A stretch of DNA of 64,000 nucleotides from Syngnathus acus (Eukaryota; Chordata; Actinopteri; Syngnathiformes; Syngnathidae): NCBI RefSeq assembly GCF_901709675.1, contig NC_051095.1, positions 7,467,956-7,531,955 of the forward strand, read 5' to 3'. The notes beneath the pieces are model-generated. The model had not been told where the DNA came from, did not search any database, and saw nothing but the letters and a program-made list of their open reading frames with translations. The position numbers were made by a program, and so were the translations under genes. This document shows, piece by piece, positions 31,956-43,446 of this stretch. Numbering within the stretch: the first letter of the stretch is position 1; the number at the start of each line of letters is the position of its first letter.

Positions 31956-34371
31956 AAAAAGAAAAGATCAATGAAGCGAGCCGGGGGACAAATAGAAGTT
32001 TTAAGGTTGAGCTATGCAATTTGGGTCGGTGTTGGGCATTCGATAAAAATAAGAAGGGGTGAGGGATGGAGTGTTATAGTGACGCTTGATCATGAGCAGC
32101 AGAGGGGATCCAATTAGATCAACAGAGGGGAGACCACTCGCCAGATGCAGACTGTTGCCGAGTTACTAACAAAAGAGCAGGAAAACGGCAGAACACAATG
32201 AGGCGATTTTCGTCAGCCGTAGCTACACGGGAACCATTTAGCAACTAAGCTACTTGAGTGAAGGAAAAAGTGCCCGGCGGCTCAGATCAAGTCTGCCAGC
32301 AGACAGCGCAGAGGCGTCGAACGCTAACTGGCAGAAAATAAACATCACAGTGGAAGAAAACTGGGGCAGAAATAACAATTGCAGGCTTGTTCGGTGAAGC
32401 ATCAAAGAGTGCTTTTATTCCGGCGCTGAATGATTTTGGAATTTTGGTTTCCTCAATATTGTGATTTAATAAGTGATTGTTTTTTGAGAAAAATGAAATA
32501 AAGCCAACCAGCTGACCAAAATGAACATTTACAACTTCCAAACAGAATTCTGCTACATTGCCAGGTCAATCTGACCGGATTAATGGTTCAACCCAATTTT
32601 AATCTACTTGAGATCTAAGGCAATGAACGGTCTGAGAAGGACCTCAAAAAAGTGTCCTCTCAACTCCAGTTGAGAGTGCAACTGCTAAAAGCGAGCGAGG
32701 GGTTCAATGCGCCGCTAAATGAAACGAGGCATCACGACGAGTGAAGCGGTGAAGAGGTGACCTACATAACACGAGTGCACTCGGAGCACGCTTTGTCACG
32801 GCGGAATTTACATTACATTCAAAGGATAGAGGCCACGCGGCAAACATGCTATCAGGCTGCAAAATGAGCAGCAATCAGAGCTGTTGTGCACGGGAACAAT
32901 CCAATCAAAGTGGCAGGAAGCTGAACGGAATAAGACAGAAACGACATGCTCTCGTCCCGTGGCACTTCCCGGCCGGGTTGCCCGTGAAGCAAAAGTGCAG
33001 CGTTAATGCACTTTGTCCAAACCGGGCTTGATGGAAACGTCGGCAGAAAAATCACTGCCTTATTACCAAAAGCGGAGGTGAGAAAAATGCTTCGAACAGA
33101 GACTCATGACTTGATGGGAAGTCCTTCTAATGGCGGCGAGTTACTATTTTTCTCTGTCCTAGAGAATCCATCGATTGTTTGTGAGCCCTTTCAATGTTGT
33201 CTTGGCTCGTCAACGGTTCATCGCTTTCGTTGATACGAATATCGTGGGGAATACGTAAAACCACGTAAGACTGAGAAAGGGCATTTGTCGGCAAAATAAT
33301 TCTTTGCAGATATACAACTGAGAGACGCGATGAGTGACGCTGACTGCATGGCTCGAGTTGAACGTCAGTGGCGTTTTTAATGTCGAACCTTCTTTGAAAC
33401 GTATCGCAACCCAACAAAATTCGTATCCATTCGGGTTTTGGCGGAGAGCTGCACGTCCCTATTTCAAGTTGATGAATAGAAATGTCCATGACTGCAAATC
33501 CGTTGAAAGTTTTATAATTATTGTGACATTGATGCTTATTTACGTTAATCTGTCTATGGTCTTTCGCAAAGTTAGCATAAAGCTAGCAAATTTTTGCTGG
33601 ACATAATTATATTAAGTTGAGCATTTTTTGTGTTGAAATATGCAGGGTTTTTTTTTCTTTTCTGTTGAATGTGTTCCTGCTGTGTGCTTGATTGAAGTTT
33701 TTTAATGATCTTAACCTTTCATACTATTCTTCGTTAAATCTCAGTTTTAAGAACGCTAACTGTCTTGAATCAAGCACCTTTTTACCTTTTCTTTGGAGAA
33801 CTGTTTGAGCGAGAGTCTTCTTTTTGGTTGCACAAAGTGATGTTTGTATGATAGTCACCCATTTTGTTGACAGCATGAAAGTCAGCTCAAAGGAATACTT
33901 TAAAAAGTGTTCTAATAACTTGTTGGGAAAGGCATGAACTGTGAAAAAGTTCTCTTCGGCTACGGTCTCCGATTTGAAACTATCCCCTGCGATAAAGACG
34001 GATTCACAGTTCAAAGTATTTTTTTTTAAAAAGAAACTTATATTTTTGTGAAGCTCCCCGCAGGAAAAAAACAGCAGCACTTGCATGAAAAGAAAAGCAA
34101 CGTAAATAAGTGATGTGTGCACATTACGTAAAGTGTCGGCAACAATAACATTGTTCTCCAACAAAGCAGTGTCGAGCATTTTGTGTGTTTCTGAACACAA
34201 TGTTGGATGCTCATTACCTTGAGTGGCACACAACAACGCTGTAAACCACGACACATGAATGTAATCGCATTTGAGACAAGGTGCGCTTTTAAGTATTTAC
34301 AGGAGGAGAGCGTAAGGGGGCGGGGTTATGGGGCCACCATTGTCCTTACCACCTGTGGAAAAATAATGACA

Positions 34372-34450
34372 GAATAAATAAATAAATAAAGTAATAAATA
34401 AATGAATGAATAAAGTAATAAATAAATAAATGAATAAATAAAGAAATAAA
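34372..34450. repeat. imperfect (AAAT)n microsatellite
   Basis: AATA tetramers interrupted by GTAA and TGAA variants over about 80 bases. Confidence 0.9.
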
Positions 34451-35964
34451 ATTGGTGAGGTAATTAATTACACGGTAGGTGGTTAAAATGTTTCAGACGC
34501 GTTGCCGCCGCCAGCCACACATTTGTATCATCTTCCAGAATTATCTGCACATATCTTTGGAGCTCACCAGTTCATTCTGCACCGAAGCGTTGCAGAAATC
34601 CATTCTTAACGAAACAGACAGAGTAACTAACCTAACTATTTTCACTCGCCATCGTTCACACAGAAAAACTTTTCAAACAGACTCCAAGAGAGATGATAGA
34701 TTTTCTATTGAGCTGTTTTCAGCACATTACATTCATTTGTGAAAACAACAAACCATGTGGGGATTGGTCCTTATGATCCATTTGTGGGGAAATATGAAGA
34801 TACCCATGTTTGGACATTGAGTTGTTGCCTGACAGCAATGATATTGCCGTGCTTCCGCAAAAACGCTGAGGCCGGAAGGCAGAAAGTTTTACGGTCTTTT
34901 TTTAACACCGCAGAAAGCAATCTGCACTGCAAGCTCTACGGCAAAACCAGAGGGTCAAATGCTAAGTGCAGCTCAAATATTGACATATGATTCAACCCTC
35001 ATTATTTTGCATTTTTTACAAAGGTGAAACATTGCTAATGAATTTGGGCGAGCGTGACCGCAAAGCACAACGCTCCTTTTGTACCTCCAAATGAAAATGT
35101 AAATGATTTTCCCACAGCATTCAACCCTCCTCCCCCAGTCAATTGTCAAATGGCCGGTGCCAGAAAGATCCAAGTAAACAAGTCAATAAAAGCAGCAAAA
35201 ATGAGGTGGCGGTTGGGGAAACACGGCACCTGTCGCCAATATACTTGGCGTCGCACGGCGATCCGAGGCACCCCGCCCCGCCCTGCTGGTTGCTCTTTTA
35301 TTACGAGCTATTTGTTACAAGCGCCGGGCGATATTACAAAAAGGCTTTTCACACGGGTGTAAAAGCTATTGCCGCTGGAAAACTAATTGGAAAAGCAGTG
35401 CAATTCAAGGACAGGCCTCATTTTAGAGAGATTAATCAGCTCGTAATTAAAAACGGTGAGCTTAATTGCACTAGTGAGGCCTGCCGCTGTGTCTTGTTTG
35501 GGCAATTAGGCACTTTTTTTTTTTTTGGAATCCTCTTCAAGGAGACCACCAACCAAAGTAAATTGGTGGTTTTATTTACATGTCAAGGGGATGCTTTAAA
35601 CTAACAGATGCTTGCCGGCACAATCGTGAACCTGATTTCTTCTCGCTGCTTCTCGGTTACCAACTAATGTTATATGAAAGACCAACAGGTAGAATTGAGG
35701 AGTTGAAATGAAGATTCATACAAATGTAATAAAATTAAAAAAAACAGAAATTCAAATGAATGGCAGATAATGGAGATATCCACCTTTGGAGCGATTATAA
35801 TCTGTTAAAACAAGCAAATATAGGCTTGATTAAATTAGCTAACATTAAAACGTGACATTGGGCAACTTGAACTGCTTGGGAGCAAACCACATCCAGACAT
35901 CAAATATTCATACTCTTTCATTTCCATTAAGGCAAATCAGTGCAAAAAAACAAAGATTGGTCAT

Positions 35965-35965
<1 letters not shown>

Positions 35966-35993
<28 letters not shown>
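35966..35993. repeat. poly(T) run, 28 bases
   Basis: Uninterrupted T tract in the gene-poor interval, directly visible. Confidence 0.9.
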
Positions 35994-35998
<5 letters not shown>

Positions 35999-38900
35999 AG
36001 TAGCTTCCTCAGTGGGGTCGGGGGCAGCGCTGAAATCCACATGTCACTGACACGGAAAAAACAGCCCCCCTGCCTCAGAAAAGGAAAAGAGAATTTCCAG
36101 CCGGTGAGATGATGACCGCTGTGCTCAGCGTGTGTTCCCAGAGATTTTTCCCATTCTAATGTCTGATATCTAACTTTAAATGTAAAGCTAAAACATGAAA
36201 GTAGTGTGGAGGCGGGAGAGACCAGCTGTGCTGCTTAATAAATAAAACTTGCTTCGCAGCACTGCAACATTAATATTCACACTGTGGAAGTTTCATCCGC
36301 ATCGTATGAAACGTTTACGAGACCCATCAATGCAGGCTGCCTTAAAGATTAAAAATATAGATTAGTTGGATTTTTTCCCTCGCTAAACGTGACTGTGAAA
36401 TCGCTGGAATAATCCATCTTTATTATCTGGCATCTATGATTGATGTACTTTAAAGTGAACTCCCACGATAACACGGTTCGTCTTTCGTAAGCCACCATTT
36501 TGGTTGTTTTGGTTTTGGTTTTTTACGAGAGATCGTCCAGCCACCCAAAATCCCCATTTGCTATTATTTTTCTGTTTAAATCAACTCAGAGGATTCCTTG
36601 ACCTGCCTTGGCCACTGGCTGACCCCTAAATATGTTTTGCTTTTGGTCCAATTTTAAATCTATCCTTTTGTACCAGCTAGCCAGCGCTACGCTAACCTGG
36701 TTCAACATCCGAGTTTGCAAACCCACTTCATGCTAGCTTACCGCGAGAGGCCAAGCAAAGTACAAAATGACAAAAGCGTTGATGCACGACCAAGATTTAT
36801 TGACTAGCCATTTAAAAGTTGGTTTAATACTTGTTGGACAGTTAAACATTTCCATATGCACGCAAACATCATTACAGTACATTTTCAAATGACGCGTGTC
36901 GCTATTCAATTCAATTCTATTTCGTTATGACGATCCTGTATTATTTTTAAGTAGAATACAAATGAGTGTCATTTTCTCTTCATTGAAATTCACATTTCTA
37001 CATTTTTGTTTTTTCAAAGGGGAAAGATGAGTTGAGATTCAAGTGTTTTGAGTAAGAAGTCAAGTTATGGATCATGGAACAAATTAAACTCGTATCTCAG
37101 CGTTGAATTCTCTTTTTTATGGGTCTGTTTTGCAAAGCCAGCATGCTCTTTATTTTGCAAATTTCTACCTATCGCCAGTGATACATTTTCAGTGTATTCC
37201 CGGTGTCAGGTAACAGTTATGGATTTTGCTCAAGGACATTTACTTTATCCCCACTTAGTAAATTCCACTTGAGGCATTATGTTTTTAAACAAATCATGAC
37301 CATAAGAAGCAATTTGCACTCAGCTATTCATTTTATTGACATGGTAAGAAAAAGTGGCTCCTATTCACATTTCAGTTGAAGGGAATTAAGACAAGAGAAA
37401 ATGGGTGGATTGAGACACAACACAATAATAGTGTACATTTGAGGCTTGCCGATGGGAGGCGGAGAGGAAAGGGCTAAAAAGCCTTGGAGACACGCTGTTG
37501 TCCTTGGATACCGGTAGGAAAATAACAAAATTATAAAAGCAATCCTGTGTCATTGCCGATCTTTGCACAAATTCTTGAATGTCATTAGAGACACAATGAA
37601 CGACTGAGAGACTTGACTACTAAATGTCTACCGGCAGCACGATCGTCAGCGCGAGCAGGGACCTTGGCCGGCAGCGAGGGATTCCGGGAAGTCACATTTT
37701 CTTAGAGGGCAGGTGTTTATTAATCGGGGCCAGGAGCTTTTAACACGCTAACCAAAGAGAGGAATATATTACAGAGCGGAGGCTCATGATTGGCGGCGTG
37801 GAGAAGCGCTTGTATACAGCGGCGGGCTCTAATGACGATCACGCCGCTGCTCCACTGGGTTAGCATTCATCAAGCTTCGGCTTTTGATTATGGGATGGCA
37901 GGTGCCGAAGGGCAGTCAACTCTTCAAAAGGCTGTCGGTTGAGAAGACCTGCTTTTACCCTCCATCTCTGGCGCTTTTCAACTCCGTCGCAGTTACCATT
38001 CATCAATATGCAGAGGTACACCTTGACTGAGTTTAATTTGCTCCGCGACCAAGCCCCTTTAACTCGGTTTACTCGTACGGCAAATCAATTTTCCGCATTC
38101 AAATGTCATGATTCACTTCCAGCCCCCACTAGCGTTTTCTTCATGCTTTTAACTCATTCACTTCTTGTAGATAACAACTGTTTATGAATACGTCGACAAA
38201 TCTTCAGCTGGTAGGTGTAATGCTAAGCAGATCCCTGTAGATGGTGGTGTTGTGTCACCTTGGATTTGAGCTCAGCACAGGTTTTGAGTAGAAGATAATG
38301 ATTATGCGGTGAATCTTGGTTTACACATCGATTCAGACAGTAATTCCATCATGTTGAAAGAGTGGCCTGACCAAATAATCAGCTGATAGTAGCTCTTATA
38401 AAATCCGTAAAACAAAAACGTGATTTTCTGAGACATCTTCGGTCCCACTGTATTGCTATGATTCACGCTGAGGAACATTTGTTATTTCAGCAACTACGCT
38501 GTCAAGGAGGACATTGTTATCCTCTCTGTTGCAAACCGCCACCTCTTGTAAAGCAACTACAGCACGATTGAATTAATAGACAAAATTGGTTTTACGGGTG
38601 CTTTTGAGCGCAGCCTCACAAAAACATTAGCAAAGGTCGCCCCTCAATTTCATCAACATCTACTCTGGTCCAAAAAGACATCGTAAAAGATAGAGCCGTT
38701 TTTGCACGTTACACTCGTCCGCTTTGCTATTTGTTAGGAAACCACGGCAGAGAAATAAAACATCTCGGGAGCGCACGGATCCTCAGCACGGTTGTGCAAA
38801 AGGTTTTGACTCCAGTAGCAACACTTGGGCGACCTCCCGAGATCAAACAAGGACTCCCCCCACCCGCCTACCCCCGCCCCGCAACTCGAATCAGCCATGC

Positions 38901-39959
38901 AAGCGTCATCTCTCCAGGGTGGCTGCTTGCTTTACTGTCTTCTCGGAATTGCATTTCCTCCCCTGCTATCATATTTGACAAACAGCAACTATGGTGGATG
39001 AGCAGCATGACGGGTGCCTGTCATGCCTTTCTCTCAAAGGGAGAATCTAAGTTCAGTTCAACCTCCAAAATATTTAACTTTCTGGAAAATACACTTCCAA
39101 ATAAAACTGCAAAAATCACCAAATTGTAGGTGTCAAACCACATTATTTTAAGCAGACTGCTAAATTGTAGATGGGATTTCAAAGTTATAGTCCCTGTAAT
39201 GGAAAAATAAATGTCATTTAAATTTGACACATTACAGAGAAAAGTTTTTTTTTTTTATAAATCACAATATCGTAGAGTTGGTTTTTCTCATCAAAATACA
39301 CATTAAAAAATGTTGGGGTTGATTTCTGGAATGGATTCAAGGCATTTCCATACATTTCAATATGGAAAGATGCTTTGAGTTTTCCCCCCACACTTAAGTA
39401 TTAAGCTAGTGGACTTTCAATAAATACAATGACGTTTTTTTTGTGTGAAATTTTTTGTATTTAAGTTTAATTCTATGGATTGCATTGCCATTATAAGCCA
39501 GAATTCAACAGCAGACTGCTTTCTTCAGGCAGACGGACCTGTTGCTGATATATTCGTCATCTTCGTGTGATGCATGGCAGGATGAGCCGAATTAATCCTA
39601 AGAGTGGAAGCAGATTTACACAAGGTGCAGAATGGAGTCGAGAGGAAAAATGAAGATGCAACTGAGGTAAGCAGGGTTTCTCTATGCTTGAACATATTCA
39701 AGCAGGATGGCGCAAGAGGAAGCGCGATCCAGCAGGCCATATCAGTGATTCAATTCTCTAGAGGGGCATTCGTCATCTCAGGGCGACTTGTGGCTACACA
39801 AAGCCTCTGACATGATCAAATTCTATCTTTGAAGGTGTTCTTCTTCACCAGGCACCAGGCCACGTGTGACAGCAGCCCCAGAGGTATGAGAAGCCGTTTG
39901 AAAACGATCCTTAGCATTGTTTATTGATTTTATACGACGTGTTTGTTCAAAATAAAATT

Positions 39960-40130
39960 GGAGAAAATGTCATTAGAGGAAAATCATTGGAAAATTATAT
40001 CTCTGTACAAAAGAGTGAATTGATCTCTCTATTGATCTACATTAAAAGTATAAATGCCACTGGTGTCCCCCAGGGGTCAATGCTGGGACCTTGGTTATTT
40101 TTATTACACAATATTGTATCACGTATATAC
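39960..40130 (+). mobile_element. LINE reverse-transcriptase fragment
   Basis: Codons from about 40059 read TGVPQGSMLGPWLFLL, the conserved RT motif (GVPQGS.LGP.LF) that precedes the catalytic YADD box in non-LTR retrotransposons. Flanking frames are broken and the YADD box is not readable, so the copy is dead. Confidence 0.65.
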
Positions 40131-40800
40131 TACGTCTCACGGATTATACTACACTCCTTTACTCTTGTGAGTGTTTGCATAGGTTACTGGTCAACTATTA
40201 GGATGACTAGGCTCGCAAGGAGAACAACTGAGATTTACAAGTGTTATTTGCTGCACGAGTATCCTAACTAAAGGTTAATTGTTACACACTAGTAGACTAC
40301 ACAAGAGCAAGCAGTCAAAAATTAAATACAAAAGGTAATACATACAATACACGCAATGCAATACATGAGGTACTACTCAATAAGCTACTTGGAAAGTATT
40401 GGAACCGAGCCCTGCCGCGAACAGCAAAAATCCCATTTGTAACTGCCCATAGAGTCCACAAGATGGCGTTAAAGCAATTAAAACTGAGAGGATGCTAAAG
40501 ACTCAACATCATGCTTCTAGCATGTACACAATTATAAACCAATGTTACATAGATAACTGGTTCCAGTAGTAAACAAAGCTCATCAATGGTATTAGCCAAA
40601 ATCACATGCAAGCACAAACTGATGTGACATGATGACACAGAGGCCAAAAATATGCACACGAGCATTTTACTCTAATGTTCCTGAGTCATCGAACACACCT
40701 TTTGACATTTCAATCCAAACACTTTAAATAACATTGGGATGTCCAGGGTGTCCTCTACTGAGCACATCTGGTAGTAGGGTAACTCAAATGAGTCAAAAGA

Positions 40801-41173
40801 TATACAGTAAGCCCTCGTTTTTCGCTGGGATTACGTTCCGAAAAGATCCGGTGATAGGTGAAATCCGTGAAGTAGAAACCTTTATTTATTTTTACCATTA
40901 TTATACAGATATAACATTGAAACCAAAGAACAAATTTTGTTTTTCAGGCCCAAGCATTTGTTTAACAAAGAGAGGTAAACACTTTCTTCTGGATAACTAC
41001 AGTAAAATAATCATTTTAATCATCAGTGCGTACTATATAATGCGCCTCTGCGGCCTGACCCTGCTCTGTAGTCTTTTTCATCTGAAGCCATACCTCAATT
41101 CACTGTGAAGAAAATCCGTGAAGCAGCGAGGCCGTGAAAGGTAAACCGTGATATAGCGAGGGATTACTGTATA
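40801..41173. mobile_element. non-autonomous inverted-repeat DNA transposon, about 370 bp
   Basis: The left end is TATACAGTAAGCCCTCGTTT and the reverse complement of the right end is TATACAGTAATCCCTCGCTA. Sub-terminal pieces (AAATCCGTGAAGTAG and AAATCCGTGAAGCAGCGAGG) are also related. A TA target would fit a Tc1/mariner or pogo/Tigger type, but the superfamily is inferred. It contains no transposase. Confidence 0.65.
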
Positions 41174-42000
41174 CCAAAATAAAATGTCCTCTACAATTGT
41201 GGTGGTGATGACAGTTAGTCTGAATATAGGATGAGAATTGTGGAAAGCACGTTCTCCGTGACAACACTTATTCATTGGGGCATCATACGTGTAAGAAATG
41301 AGGAAACAATACGCCCTTCCTGATAAAATGCAAACACATTCATTGGGGAAGACACATTGAGTTCGTGTTTAGGTTTTCTATTGGAATTCAACGAGCTGCT
41401 TCAGTCACATTGGACGTCACACGCCGGACGGACGTCACCATCACGTTCACTAACCAAATCCACGAACCGACAGCGGACGCTTTAACCTAACAGAAAGCAA
41501 GATGAGTCCAGCACAAAAGAAACGATATGAAGTAGAGGACCTACCTGCTCGTCGTCCTGTGCTTTCACAATGCTCGTGTTTCTGTTTCTGTCTCTCCTTC
41601 AGGGGGCAGACATGTTGGAATAGCACTTCGCTCGTCTATTTGCCGTCGTTTGTTTCTACACCGCCACTCGCAGGCAGGGAGGAGTAACTACAACATTGGC
41701 ATTTAGTTCCATTTTAATTTAAATCTAGTAGTATTCCATGAAAGATGTTTAATAACATTCTCTTTTTCTTGGCACCCCTGGCAAAGTACTACCTACTTTC
41801 TGCAGAGTCTGTCAATGTTCAAGCGCACTTTTTGAGCTGTTTAATATTGAAAAGTGAAGCATCAGTCTCAGTGGATCATGAAATTATTCAAATGCTATTT
41901 TGAGACTCCCATGGTCATTCAAAAACATGCCTTTCTGCAGGAAAATGGGCAACTGCAGTGGTTCCCATGGCAGTTTCAAGTTCCATGATGCAATTTACTG

Positions 42001-42071
42001 CGATTGACTCCAGCTCAGCCGCTAGCTAACCTCACGAGTATAAGAGAAGTAGAAAATGGATTGGATGGATT
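42001..42071 (+). mobile_element. SINE 3' end fragment
   Basis: ATTGACTCCAGCTCAGCCGC through GAAAATGGATTGGATGGA matches the GGCTCCAGC...AAAATGGATGGATGG end of the full copy at 15.6-15.9 kb, with an internal deletion. Confidence 0.55.
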
Positions 42072-42256
42072 TAATTCACCTTCCACCAAGGCCACCTTAT
42101 TCATGTGCACATATTTAGTTCATGGTTACTATTTAGTGCTTCCTGTACTCTGACATCCGCAGAAGAAACTCGTAAAATGTCAGCTACAGTCTGGGAATGA
42201 AAAATAAATTTTCATTAGTTGACCCATCGCTGGATTTTGTTTTTTTGCACACACAC

Positions 42257-42352
42257 TAGGCGGCTCGTTGGTGCACTGGTTAGCACGTCTGCCTCACAGT
42301 TAGGCGTGTGTAGGTTTGACTCCACCACTGGCCCTCCCTGTGTGTATATTTC
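42257..42352 (+). mobile_element. SINE 5' (tRNA-like) fragment
   Basis: GGCGGCTCGTTGGTGCACTG and GTAGGTTTGACTCCACCACT match the head and B-box of the SINE at 15592. Similarity stops after GGCCCTCCCTGTGTG. Confidence 0.7.
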
Positions 42353-43017
42353 GACCCATGTAAACAAATCGAAACCTTATATGCACAAACACATAGGCAT
42401 CCAATTGAGCCCCTCATAACTCAAATTTTGCTGCTTGGCCACAGAGGCAAAACAAAAACTAATACAAAAATGAATAATCACCTCCTTCTAATAATCTTCC
42501 TCTGGTGACCTGAACCCAAATAATCCCACAATTAAATCTGATACATTTTCATAATTAAAAAGCCTGAACGCAACTGTTCTGGCTTGGACTGAAAAAACAT
42601 TCGTTTTGCCCTGTGCCGGAAAAAAAATGTGTGAATACCTCTAATGCTCGGCTCATTTATTATGCATGCTTTTATTGTGGTTTGTTGTTTTCTCACTTCC
42701 ATACGCAGGCTCACTTCATGCACAATCATTTATTTCTTATGTTCCACTTTTTGCCCGGATAGAAATTGACTATGGTTATGAAAAGTGCTAAATTAATGAA
42801 AACATTTCTTCTGCTGAACTATGAGGTATGTCGAATGGAATTCTTCATTATCCAAAACAGAGGCGGCAGTGGTGGCAAAAAAATGTGATGTGGTTCAAAT
42901 TCCAATTGAATTGCGATTTAACTGTGACAATGACCTTTTCCTGAGGTTACGTAATCACTTCCACCTAGATTACCATCAATCTCAATATTCAAACAAAAAT
43001 AAAAGTGGAATCTTTGT

Positions 43018-43023
43018 TTTATT
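43018..43023 (-). terminator. candidate poly(A) signal of the sorting-nexin gene
   Basis: TTTATT on the plus strand (AATAAA on the minus strand), 424 bases past the stop codon. The choice among several A/T-rich words is uncertain. Confidence 0.3.
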
Positions 43024-43446
43024 TAAAAACAACATTGAAAGATTGACATTTAAAGAAAAAAAAAGTTCACATTTGACATTTTTCAAGTTTTCTGTTTATG
43101 TGATTGACATCTTGAGGTGGAAATAAGTCCTGCCGATCAGGATACAAAAAGTCTAACGACTCACAAGTGAAAAAGTGACACCAAATATTACAATATAAAT
43201 GTGAACGAAATGAAACATCTTCTTTGAGGTGAACAACATGAATTACAAAAAAAAAAAAACGTATTCAATTCAAACAAAATCTGATGTAAAATTTACATTC
43301 ATGTTTAATTTGAGGTAAATACAATCAGAAAGTGTTGACTGGCACTGATGCGATCTCAAAGTTTTTAAGGCATTTCAGGGCGTTCAATAAATAATTATAC
43401 ATAATATATAAAAAAAAAAAAGCAGCATTAAAAAGACTTTCACAGA

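Larger units (their letters stand above)
30881..43017. other. large gene-poor interval between mrpl11 and the sorting-nexin gene
   Basis: No gene was recognised in 12 kb. It contains LINE fragments (31.5 and 40.0 kb), microsatellites (31.9 and 34.4 kb), a T28 run (35966-35993), a mini-transposon (40.8-41.2 kb) and SINE fragments (42.0 and 42.3 kb). Blocks at about 35.15-35.48 and 36.15-36.47 kb with ATTAATC and TAATTAAAA words resemble conserved non-coding elements. An open frame of 176 codons on the minus strand at 33724-34254 has no family resemblance. Confidence 0.5.

Noticed and set aside
33724-34254. 176-codon minus-strand open frame
   Set aside because: AT-rich, with no recognisable domain or conserved pattern; probably chance.
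34372-34450. Possible CRISPR-like or tandem array
   Set aside because: It is a simple AAAT microsatellite with no spacers; the genome is eukaryotic.
38724-39129. 132-codon plus-strand frame
   Set aside because: No domain, no plausible splice context, and another frame is open over the same stretch.
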